Assembly (NCBI RefSeq): GCF_025499515.1
Contig: NZ_JAMKFA010000010.1
Span: forward strand, 175,048-239,047
Source: Flavobacterium odoriferum
Lineage (GTDB): Bacteria > Bacteroidota > Bacteroidia > Flavobacteriales > Flavobacteriaceae
Reading direction: 5' to 3'
Length of the DNA: 64,000 bases
Position numbers and translations under genes: made by a program. Positions 1-7,222 of the stretch are shown here, in pieces. Every line of letters starts with the position of its first letter. Position 1 is the stretch's first letter. Under the pieces are notes generated by a model, which was not told the origin of the DNA, did no database searches, and worked only from the letters and a program-made list of their open reading frames with translations.

Positions 1-43
1 AAATTTTCGCATCTTCTGGTAATGTATCAAATGGTACGTACAT
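1..43 (-). CDS. 5' end of a conserved flavobacterial protein (partial)
   Basis: An ATG on the minus strand at 43 opens a frame that runs off the window edge and begins MYVPFDTLPEDAKI. From memory this start resembles a small conserved Bacteroidetes protein often labelled 'ABC transporter ATPase' without a recognisable ATPase domain. Only 14 residues are visible, so no function can be assigned. It lies 2 bp downstream of the stop of the preceding minus-strand gene and is probably co-transcribed with it. Confidence 0.45.
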   Translation of the reverse strand, partial: MYVPFDTLPEDAKI

Positions 44-45
44 TG

Positions 46-657
46 TTATTTTTTTATAATATCTGTTACAACTTTATATGTAACAAACTTTGCTAATTTA
101 GCATCAAATAATTCTAATTCGTAGTAATAAACTTCTAAGGCATCATTTGTTTTTAATACTTTGTCAGTTAGTAAAAATGCGTTATCAAAACCACTTAATA
201 AAATAAATTGATTCATTTTTCCTGAAGCTTCTTTTACTGAAAACGTTAAAAATTGTTCTGATTTAATTTCAGTTAATTTACCAGAAATCATTGCATCTGG
301 TTCGTCTTCTATATATTCTTCATCACCACTATCATCTGAATCATCCATCATAAATTTAAAAACTGTAGGACATTTTGTTCCCATTTTTAAACCAATATCA
401 TATCCTAATTGTTCCATTTTTTTATCGTCAGTGATAACATTTTTGCCATAATGTTTTTCAACATCTTTTTCATATTTATTCATAGCTTCTAAAATACACA
501 AGCCTAAAGTCAACTCCATATTATCTTTAGTAATCTCTTGTTTAGAAGCACATTCGCAACCTACATCAGACATTTTATCGGTCAATTGTTCTTTAGTTAA
601 TTTTTGTGCAAAAATTGAACTTGATGTAAGTAATACTAGTAAAAGTAATTTTTTCAT
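46..657 (-). CDS. Secreted hypothetical protein, paralogue of the upstream gene
   Basis: 203 residues with a clear signal peptide (MKKLLLLVLLTSSSIFAQ). The mature part starts with a helical Cys-containing region (CECASK, a Cys in GLCILEAMNKY, then KCP), followed by an acidic linker (DDSDDSGDEEYIEDEPD) and a C-terminal half that looks beta-rich (LTFSVKEASGKMNQFILLSGFDNAFLLTD). The next gene upstream has the same architecture and the same Cys positions, so the two are a tandem duplication. I do not recognise the family. The location should be periplasmic or surface. Spacing to the neighbour is 4 bp, which suggests an operon. Confidence 0.8.
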   Translation of the reverse strand: MKKLLLLVLLTSSSIFAQKLTKEQLTDKMSDVGCECASKQEITKDNMELTLGLCILEAMNKYEKDVEKHYGKNVITDDKKMEQLGYDIGLKMGTKCPTVFKFMMDDSDDSGDEEYIEDEPDAMISGKLTEIKSEQFLTFSVKEASGKMNQFILLSGFDNAFLLTDKVLKTNDALEVYYYELELFDAKLAKFVTYKVVTDIIKK

Positions 658-661
658 TTAT

Positions 662-1318
662 TTATAATTTGATTAGATTAGTAATTATTTTAAAGGTTAA
701 AAATTTATTTAATTTGAAATCATAAAGTTCAGTTATATAATAATATACCTTTACTTTATCGTTTTGTAATAATACATTATCTGTAATTAAAAACGAATTA
801 TCAAAATTATTTAATAAAACGAAATTATTAATTCTACCAGAATCTTCTTTAACCGTAATGTATAGATAACTTTCGATTTTGGTTTCGAAAAAAACACCTG
901 TTATATTTGTATCTTCTTCAACTAATTCAACATCAGTTAAGTTGTTTGATGATTTAGATTCTTTTTTAGAATAATCTGAAATGATTTCTTGAACAAACTT
1001 TTCATCACTCATGATTAGCTCAAGTACTTCAGGACAAACATCCATCATTTCTTCTCCAACATCTTCTCCAACTTTTTCAATTAAATCTTTGTTTATTTTT
1101 TCTGATTTATATGCTTTTAACAACTCTGATTTGTGTGCATTCATTGCTTCAATTAGGCAAATTCCAAGACCAATTTTAACATTGTCTTTTTTAATTTCGC
1201 CTTTTGAAACACATTCACAAGTGTTTTTTGTTACTTTTTGTACCACTTCGTCTTTTTTTCTATCTTGAGCAAAAGAAAAAGAAATAGTAAACAAAAATAA
1301 TATAATTATTTTATACAT
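662..1318 (-). CDS. Secreted hypothetical protein, tandem paralogue
   Basis: 218 residues with a signal peptide (MYKIIILFLFTISFSFAQ). It shares the CECxSKxEIxKDN pattern, the GxGICLIEAMN helix, a later CP motif and the C-terminal FVLLNNFDNSFLITDNVL segment with the next gene, so the two arose by duplication. The four aligned Cys could form disulfides in the periplasm. The ATG at 1318 overlaps the last base of the preceding (Fe-S) gene, which implies translational coupling within a minus-strand operon. Function unknown. Confidence 0.8.
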   Translation of the reverse strand: MYKIIILFLFTISFSFAQDRKKDEVVQKVTKNTCECVSKGEIKKDNVKIGLGICLIEAMNAHKSELLKAYKSEKINKDLIEKVGEDVGEEMMDVCPEVLELIMSDEKFVQEIISDYSKKESKSSNNLTDVELVEEDTNITGVFFETKIESYLYITVKEDSGRINNFVLLNNFDNSFLITDNVLLQNDKVKVYYYITELYDFKLNKFLTFKIITNLIKL

Positions 1319-2109
1319 TATAAATCTTGAGCATTAGCGATTAATTCTGCAACGTCAAGAACTTTAACTGAAGCTTCTTTTTCTTTGTGCTTGATTCCGT
1401 CAGTTAACATAGTATTGCAAAATGGACAACCAGCAGCAATGATTTCTGGCTGTGTTTCTAAAGCATCTTCAGTTCTTTCAATATTGATGTCTTTATTTCC
1501 TTTTTCAGGCTCTTTAAACATTTGAGCTCCACCTGCACCACAACATAACCCATTTGCACGCGAACGTTTCATTTCTACTAATTCAGCATCTAATTTTTGA
1601 ATTAATTCGCGAGGAGCTTCATACGTATTATTGGCTCTTCCTAAATAACATGGATCGTGAAAAGTAATTCTTTTTCCTTTGAATTGACCACCTTCGATAG
1701 CTAATTTGCCTTCATTTAGTAATGCTTTAATGAATTCTGTATGGTGTAAAACTTCGTATTTTCCACCTAATTCTGGATATTCATTTTTTAATGTATTAAA
1801 ACAATGTGGGCAAGCTGTAACAATACGTTTTACTTCGTAGGCATTCATTACTTCAATATTAGTCATAGCTTGCATTTGAAACAAGAATTCATTTCCTGCT
1901 CTTTTTGCTGGATCACCTGTACAACTTTCTTCTGTTCCTAAAACAGCGAAAGAAACATTTGCTCTGTTTAATATTTTAACAAAGGCTTTTGTGATTTTTT
2001 TTGCTCTATCATCAAAACTTCCTGCGCATCCTACCCAAAACAAAACATCTGGTTGTTTGCCTTGTGCCATCATTTCGGCCATTGTAGGAACTATTAAATT
2101 TTCTGACAT
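1318..2109 (-). CDS. (Fe-S)-binding protein with two CCG cysteine-rich domains
   Basis: 263 residues. Cysteine-rich (CCG/DUF224) motifs typical of HdrB/GlpC/LutA-type proteins are visible: ACPHCFN in the first domain, then DPCYLGR, LCCGAGGAQMF and AAGCPFCNTM in the second. The family binds Fe-S clusters and takes part in heterodisulfide-, lactate- or glycerol-3-phosphate-type electron transfer. The membrane Fe-S protein two genes upstream (2620-3945) is its likely partner, the two resembling the split subunits of a membrane-associated oxidoreductase. The electron donor is not visible here. No signal peptide, so probably at the cytoplasmic face. Confidence 0.85.
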   Translation of the reverse strand: MSENLIVPTMAEMMAQGKQPDVLFWVGCAGSFDDRAKKITKAFVKILNRANVSFAVLGTEESCTGDPAKRAGNEFLFQMQAMTNIEVMNAYEVKRIVTACPHCFNTLKNEYPELGGKYEVLHHTEFIKALLNEGKLAIEGGQFKGKRITFHDPCYLGRANNTYEAPRELIQKLDAELVEMKRSRANGLCCGAGGAQMFKEPEKGNKDINIERTEDALETQPEIIAAGCPFCNTMLTDGIKHKEKEASVKVLDVAELIANAQDL

Positions 2110-2150
2110 ATTAGAATATGTTTAATTGTTAAATTGGGATTTACTTTTAA

Positions 2151-2597
2151 TTATTCGTGATGTTCGTCGTCAAATACTTGTATGGTAACTTCTTTATCTA
2201 CTAAATCGGTAAATTTTCCTCTGTAACGAGTTGCTTTAACCAAGTGATTGTCAATCCAGTGGTAGTTTCCTCCTCTTGGTTTTCCCATCAACATTCCGTG
2301 GTATTTGAATCCGTGTAATTTCAACCACGTTTCAGTTACTTCTCTGTGTGCTTCTGTTCTTGATGTAAAAAAGAAAATTATATGTCCTTCATCGTACCAT
2401 TTGTTCAAAGTTACCAATGCATCTGGATATACGGCTGCAGTAACCATTCGCTCTGGTTCTTCATTTGGAATATCATCGCAGATAGTTCCGTCGATATCAA
2501 TTAAGTAATTTTTTATTCCTTCAGGTAATATTGGACTCAATTGCTCTCCATTTACAGATATAGCCTGTAATTTCCCTTCGATTTCTTCTTGTTTCAT
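2151..2597 (-). CDS. HAD-like small phosphatase-type protein
   Basis: 148 residues. LIDIDGTICDD is a HAD motif I (DxDGT) and FFFTSRTEAHREVTETW resembles motif II (hydrophobics then T/S). A Lys in MGKPRGG could serve as motif III. The acidic C-terminus (FDDEHHE) may supply motif IV, but a classical DD signature is not obvious. Related Bacteroidetes entries are sometimes named phosphoheptose isomerase; I would not transfer that name. It sits between two iron-sulfur electron-transfer genes on the same strand, with short gaps on both sides (22 and 41 bp), so co-transcription is likely. Substrate unknown. Confidence 0.7.
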   Translation of the reverse strand: MKQEEIEGKLQAISVNGEQLSPILPEGIKNYLIDIDGTICDDIPNEEPERMVTAAVYPDALVTLNKWYDEGHIIFFFTSRTEAHREVTETWLKLHGFKYHGMLMGKPRGGNYHWIDNHLVKATRYRGKFTDLVDKEVTIQVFDDEHHE

Positions 2598-2619
2598 TAT
2601 TATTCTAAATAGTGTGTGT

Positions 2620-3945
2620 TTATTCTTCGTTAGCCCAGTTTAAGCGATCCATTTGGTTATATTGCCAAGGAGCACCATTGTTTTCAATATTTGTCATCAC
2701 GTTGTTTAATTCAGTTGGAGCAGCACTTTGTTCCATTACTAAATAACGACGCATATCTATAATAATTGAAAGAGGACTAATATTAATTGGACATTCTTCT
2801 ACGCAAGCGTTACAAGAAGTACAAGCCCATAATTCTTCGGTTGTGATATAATCATTTAATAATGATTTTCCATCTTCTACAAAAACACCTTTATTTAAAT
2901 CGATATTTTTACCAACTTCTTCAAGCCTATCTCTTGTATCCATCATTATCTTTCTTGGCGATAATTTTTTACCGGTTTGATTTGCAGGACACGATGAAGT
3001 ACAACGTCCACATTCGGTACAGCTGTATGCGTTTAATAATTGCACCCAATTTAAATCTTGCACATCTGAAGCTCCAAACTTAGCTGGAACTGCGTCTGGA
3101 TTTGCTGGTGCAGCAAATGGATCGGCCGTTGGATCCATCATTAATTTTACTTCGTTTGTAACACTTTCTAAGTTATCTAATTTCCCTTTTGCATTCAAAT
3201 CGGCAAAATAAGTATTTGGAAACGCCAATAAAATATGTAAATGTTTAGAAAAATATAAATAATTCAAGAAAATTAAAATTCCTATAATGTGTAACCACCA
3301 AGCTATTCTTTCGATAACAACTACCAAGCTTTCGCTCATTCCATTAAAAATTGGTGCAATAAATTGCGATATTGGAAAACTTCCTGCTTGATTATAATGG
3401 CCAATTCCTAAATTTTGCAAATGTAAATCGGCTGCATTCATCAATAAGAATAACGACATCAATACCATTTCAAAATATAAAATATAATTTGCGTCGTTCT
3501 TTGGTTTACCTTTCAAATCAGAACTTGTAAAACGAGCTAATTTAGTTACATTTCTTCTAATCCAAAATACAATTACTGCAACTAATACTAAGAATGCTAA
3601 AATTTCGAATGAACCAATTAAAATATCATAGAAAACGCCCATGAAAGAAAGTACTCGATGCGTTCCAAAAAGTCCATCAATAATAATTTCAATTACCTCA
3701 ATATTGATAATTACGAAACCAACATAAACAATAATATGTAAAAAACCTGCAATTGGTCGTTTCACCATTTTAGATTGTCCAAGTGCAACCATAGTCATAT
3801 TTTTCCATCGTTCAGAGGAATTATCGCTACGATTTACATCTCGCCCTAAATTAATATTTCGGATTAATTTTTTAACATTGATTGTAAAATAACCAATTCC
3901 AATTGCAAGTAGCAATGCGAAGAAAATATTATCTAAAAAGTTCAT
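2620..3945 (-). CDS. Membrane-anchored 4Fe-4S dicluster protein
   Basis: 441 residues. The N-terminal two thirds hold several membrane helices (for example LDNIFFALLLAIGIGYF, FLHIIVYVGFVIINIEV, FEILAFLVLVAVIVFW, WWLHIIGILIFLNYLYF), resembling the NarI/DsrM type of quinone-interacting domain with conserved His. The C-terminal part carries two 4Fe-4S ferredoxin motifs, CTECGRCTSSCP and CTSCNACVEECP. It probably passes electrons between the quinone pool and the CCG-domain (Fe-S) protein encoded two genes downstream. An ATG start follows the MCE gene by 11 bp, within the minus-strand operon. Confidence 0.85.
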   Translation of the reverse strand: MNFLDNIFFALLLAIGIGYFTINVKKLIRNINLGRDVNRSDNSSERWKNMTMVALGQSKMVKRPIAGFLHIIVYVGFVIINIEVIEIIIDGLFGTHRVLSFMGVFYDILIGSFEILAFLVLVAVIVFWIRRNVTKLARFTSSDLKGKPKNDANYILYFEMVLMSLFLLMNAADLHLQNLGIGHYNQAGSFPISQFIAPIFNGMSESLVVVIERIAWWLHIIGILIFLNYLYFSKHLHILLAFPNTYFADLNAKGKLDNLESVTNEVKLMMDPTADPFAAPANPDAVPAKFGASDVQDLNWVQLLNAYSCTECGRCTSSCPANQTGKKLSPRKIMMDTRDRLEEVGKNIDLNKGVFVEDGKSLLNDYITTEELWACTSCNACVEECPINISPLSIIIDMRRYLVMEQSAAPTELNNVMTNIENNGAPWQYNQMDRLNWANEE

Positions 3946-3956
3946 ATTAAGTGTTT

Positions 3957-4910
3957 TTACTTTTTAATTGTATCGTTAATTGGTGCAACATAAGGTTTGT
4001 TTTTCTTTCCAAACAAAGAAACATTTACATATCTTGTTGGATTTAAACGCAAATCTTGTAACAATAATTCAAGTTCATTTGAAGCTTTAGAAAAATTATT
4101 ATACATGGTTTCGTCTTTCATTAATTTACCCATTGTACCTTTACCTTGCTCCATTTCTGCCATTAATTTATCAACACTTGCCAAGGTTTTTTCCAAATTC
4201 TTAACTGTTTGACCTAAGTTAGCTTTTGCAAGTGAATCAGACATAACAACCAAATTTGCAGAAGTTTTGTCAAAATTTGAAATTACAGAACCTAATTTTG
4301 TTTTATTAGTTGCTACAATTTCATTAAGATTTTTTGAAACTGCACTAAACTCCGAAAGCGTATTATTTAATTCTGCAATACTGTTTTTTAAATTTTGCTT
4401 GGTTTGATTGTCTAAAATGCCATTAACATTTGTAAATAATACATCGGCATTATCTAACAATTTTTGAATTTTATCTTGTAATGGTTCTAACTGTTGTGCC
4501 AAAGCGTCTGTTAATCCTAATTTGCTTGAAGCTTGAAGATAATCACCCGATTGTGTGTAATTTTTATCTTGAAGATTAGGTTTAATAGCAATTTGTCTTC
4601 CTCCTACTAATCCTGAATCATAAATTTCAGCAATGCTAGATTTTGCAATAGGAAAATCTGTTGTAATGTGAAGTTCTACCAATAGTTTTCCGTCTGGATT
4701 AATGGTAATAGAATTTACTTTACCAATAGTTAAACCATTTAGTGTGACTGGTGCCGAAGTTGCTAAACCAGCAACATTCTCGTAAACTACGAATAATTTA
4801 TTGCTATTATCAAATAGATTTTTTCCTTTTAGAAAATTGTATCCCCAAATAAATAAAATAATGGATACGATAACTAAAATTGCGGTCTTAATTTCTTTTG
4901 TTAGTTTCAA
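3957..4910 (-). CDS. MCE family (MlaD-like) lipid transport protein
   Basis: 317 residues. One N-terminal membrane helix (TAILVIVSIILFIWGYNFL) anchors the protein in the inner membrane. It is followed by a single MCE domain (VYENVAGLATSAPVTLNG, then IGKVNSI) at about residues 38-115 and a long helical or coiled-coil tail. MCE/MlaD proteins form hexameric rings that move phospholipids between the inner and outer membranes with an ABC transporter; no MlaE/MlaF genes are visible here. It lies directly downstream of two amidase genes, which fits an envelope-maintenance cluster. Confidence 0.88.
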   Translation of the reverse strand: MKLTKEIKTAILVIVSIILFIWGYNFLKGKNLFDNSNKLFVVYENVAGLATSAPVTLNGLTIGKVNSITINPDGKLLVELHITTDFPIAKSSIAEIYDSGLVGGRQIAIKPNLQDKNYTQSGDYLQASSKLGLTDALAQQLEPLQDKIQKLLDNADVLFTNVNGILDNQTKQNLKNSIAELNNTLSEFSAVSKNLNEIVATNKTKLGSVISNFDKTSANLVVMSDSLAKANLGQTVKNLEKTLASVDKLMAEMEQGKGTMGKLMKDETMYNNFSKASNELELLLQDLRLNPTRYVNVSLFGKKNKPYVAPINDTIKK

Positions 4911-4944
4911 AGCAAATATTTTTTAACAAAAATAAACTTTTATT

Positions 4945-6060
4945 TTATTTAATAGCATCAGAAACGCTTATTTTTATTCCATCTTTATAAGCAACCACAA
5001 AGGCTGAAGTATAACCTTTTTGTTTTGCTTCTTCTAATCTTTTTTTAGAATCTTCGTATGATTTTTCAGAACCATAAAAATATTTATACAATTTACCAGA
5101 TTGCTCTATCGAAATATTTTTTAATCCTTTAAAATTAGATGGTGTTGTCGCTAATTTTTTAGCACTTGCCGAAATTTGTACTTTAAAAATAACTCCTTTA
5201 TTTGTTGTATTTTCAACTTGTTTTGGTTGTTCTTTTGGTGTAACTTTTTCTTCAAAAGGAGTTATTTTAACGGGTTCTTTTTCTTTAACCACTGGTTCGT
5301 TTGTTGGATTAAAAAATTCGTTTTTATAATCTAATATTGAACCTGCAATTGCTTCGGCTAATTTTTCTTGACCTTGTTCTGAATTTAAAAAAGCACCTTC
5401 TTCTTTATTAGAAACAAATCCCATCTCTATCAAAACACGAGGCATTGTTATTTGTCGTAATACTAAAAATCCTGCTTGCTTTACACCTCTGTTTTTGTTG
5501 TTTGTTTTTTTTGTAAAAAACTGTTGTACTCTTCCTGCTAATTCAATACTTTGATCTAAATGTTCTTCTTGCAAAATTGAAATTCCAATCACAGATTCTG
5601 GCGAATTTGGATCAAATCCATCATATTTTATTTTATAATCAGATTCTAAAGTAACTACTTCATTTTCCATTTTTGCTACTTCTAAATTTGAAGTATTTCG
5701 GGTAATTCCCATTACATAAGTTTCGTTTCCTGAAGCAGATTGATTTTTATTGGCGTTGCAATGCATTGAAACAAAAATACTGCCTTTTGATTTATTAGCA
5801 ATGTTTGCTCTTTGCTGTAATTCGATAAAAACATCAGATTTTCTGGTATAAATTACGTCTATTTGTGGATCTTTCTCTAAAATTTCACCTACTTTTAAAA
5901 CGGTTTTTAATGCAATATTTTTTTCAATATTTCCATGATATACTGCGCCATAATCTTTTCCACCGTGTCCAGCATCTAAAACTACTTTAAACTTTGCAGT
6001 TTGACTTTGAACATGTGAAATATTGAATAAAATTAGTACAACTAAAATCTTTTTTATCAT
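4945..6060 (-). CDS. N-acetylmuramoyl-L-alanine amidase (tandem copy 2)
   Basis: 371 residues with a signal peptide (MIKKILVVLILFNISHVQSQ). Amidase_3 domain: VVLDAGHGGKDYG supplies the first zinc His, the Glu of GNIEKNIAL the second ligand, SMHCNANK the third, and the Glu of LIEMGFVSN is the likely catalytic residue. The enzyme cleaves the amide bond between MurNAc and L-Ala in peptidoglycan. A Pro/Lys/Glu-rich linker leads to a C-terminal SPOR-like repeat (KVQISASAKKL... YKYFYGSEKSYEDS). It is 2 bp from the paralogue encoded immediately upstream. Confidence 0.92.
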   Translation of the reverse strand: MIKKILVVLILFNISHVQSQTAKFKVVLDAGHGGKDYGAVYHGNIEKNIALKTVLKVGEILEKDPQIDVIYTRKSDVFIELQQRANIANKSKGSIFVSMHCNANKNQSASGNETYVMGITRNTSNLEVAKMENEVVTLESDYKIKYDGFDPNSPESVIGISILQEEHLDQSIELAGRVQQFFTKKTNNKNRGVKQAGFLVLRQITMPRVLIEMGFVSNKEEGAFLNSEQGQEKLAEAIAGSILDYKNEFFNPTNEPVVKEKEPVKITPFEEKVTPKEQPKQVENTTNKGVIFKVQISASAKKLATTPSNFKGLKNISIEQSGKLYKYFYGSEKSYEDSKKRLEEAKQKGYTSAFVVAYKDGIKISVSDAIK

Positions 6061-6062
6061 TG

Positions 6063-7151
6063 TTATTTATTTTCAAAAGTTACAATATAAGCCGATTTAT
6101 ATCCTTTCTTTTTTGCTTCTTCCAATAGTTTTTTACATGATTCATAATCTGTTTCATTTCCATAAAAATACTTGTATAATTTATTTTCGTGTTCAACAGA
6201 AATATTTTTTAATCCTTTAAAATTGGCTGGTTTTGTATCTATATTCTTTGTTCCAGCTTCTAGTTGTACTTTATAAATTGTTTTCTTAGCAACCGAAACT
6301 TCCTCAACATTAGAATTACTTAATCCTGGTAAATCTTGATTAAGAATTGGTGCTTCTATAGTGCTATTTTCTATTGAGGCTGAATGAAAATTATTTTTAT
6401 AGGTAATAATTGCCTCTGAAATAGATTTCGACATTTCTTCTTTTCCTTCCTCTGAACTAATATATTTTCCTTCTTCTGGATGTGATACAAAACCAAGCTC
6501 AATTAATACACCAGGCATAACAGTTGCATCTAATACCCAAATAGGTTGTTGCTTTACACCTCTTGAAAATCGATTATTTTTTGAAATAAAATTATTTTCA
6601 ATTTCAGAAGCTAACTCGATGCTTTGCTCTAAAAATTCTTCTTGTAAAATTTTTAAGCCTAATAATGTTTCAGGGTTATTTGGATCAAAACCTTTATATT
6701 TTTCGTTGTAGTCTTCCTCCAAAAAGATTACACCATTTTCCTTTTTAGCAATATCTAAATTTGTATCTGTTCTAGACATTCCCATAACAAATGTTTCAGT
6801 TCCTTTTGCTGCTGTACTTTTTACTCCATTACAATGTACCGAAATAAACAAATTAGCTTTAGCTTTATTAGCAATATTTGCTCTTTCACGTAGTTCGATA
6901 AAAACATCAGTTTTACGGGTGTAAACCACTGTAATATCTTTATTTTGCTCTAAAATTTTTCCAATTTTAAGTACAACATCTAACACAATATCTTTCTCTT
7001 TTATGCTTCCACGCATGGTTCCTGGATCTTTTCCACCATGACCAGCGTCTAAAACTACTTTGAATTTTGGCGTATTTTGACCAAAATTAAGTACTGAAAT
7101 AAACAAAAAAGCTAATAAAATTAAATATTTAGAGTGGTTTTTATATCGCAT
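6063..7151 (-). CDS. N-acetylmuramoyl-L-alanine amidase (tandem copy 1)
   Basis: 362 residues with an N-terminal signal or anchor (YLILLAFLFISVLNFGQ). Same layout as the following gene: DAGHGGKDPG, KEKDIVLDV, SVHCNGVK and LIELGFVSHPEEG mark a complete Amidase_3 zinc site, followed by a linker and a SPOR-like C-terminal region (YKVQLEAGTKNI... YKYFYGNETDYESC). It is a peptidoglycan amidase for cell separation or remodelling. The two copies differ mainly in the linker, so this is an old tandem duplication. It is transcribed divergently from lptD, with about 70 bp between the two starts. Confidence 0.92.
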   Translation of the reverse strand: MRYKNHSKYLILLAFLFISVLNFGQNTPKFKVVLDAGHGGKDPGTMRGSIKEKDIVLDVVLKIGKILEQNKDITVVYTRKTDVFIELRERANIANKAKANLFISVHCNGVKSTAAKGTETFVMGMSRTDTNLDIAKKENGVIFLEEDYNEKYKGFDPNNPETLLGLKILQEEFLEQSIELASEIENNFISKNNRFSRGVKQQPIWVLDATVMPGVLIELGFVSHPEEGKYISSEEGKEEMSKSISEAIITYKNNFHSASIENSTIEAPILNQDLPGLSNSNVEEVSVAKKTIYKVQLEAGTKNIDTKPANFKGLKNISVEHENKLYKYFYGNETDYESCKKLLEEAKKKGYKSAYIVTFENK

Positions 7152-7195
7152 AAAGTTATTCCGAGAGATTATAAGTTATAATTTTATTAAAACGT

Positions 7196-7203
7196 TATTT
7201 TTG
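7196..7203 (+). promoter_or_regulatory. -7 box of the lptD promoter
   Basis: TATTTTTG matches the Bacteroidetes TAnnTTTG box exactly and ends 19 bp before the TTG start at 7223. That spacing is like other genes in the window. No clear -33 TTG is seen. Confidence 0.6.
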
Positions 7204-7222
7204 CAAAAAAATATATGTAAGT

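Noticed and set aside
1011..1268. 85-residue plus-strand frame inside the Cys-containing paralogue, and many other antisense frames across the window
   Set aside because: Low-complexity Ser/Thr/Phe-rich shadows of well supported genes with no promoter or recognisable motif.
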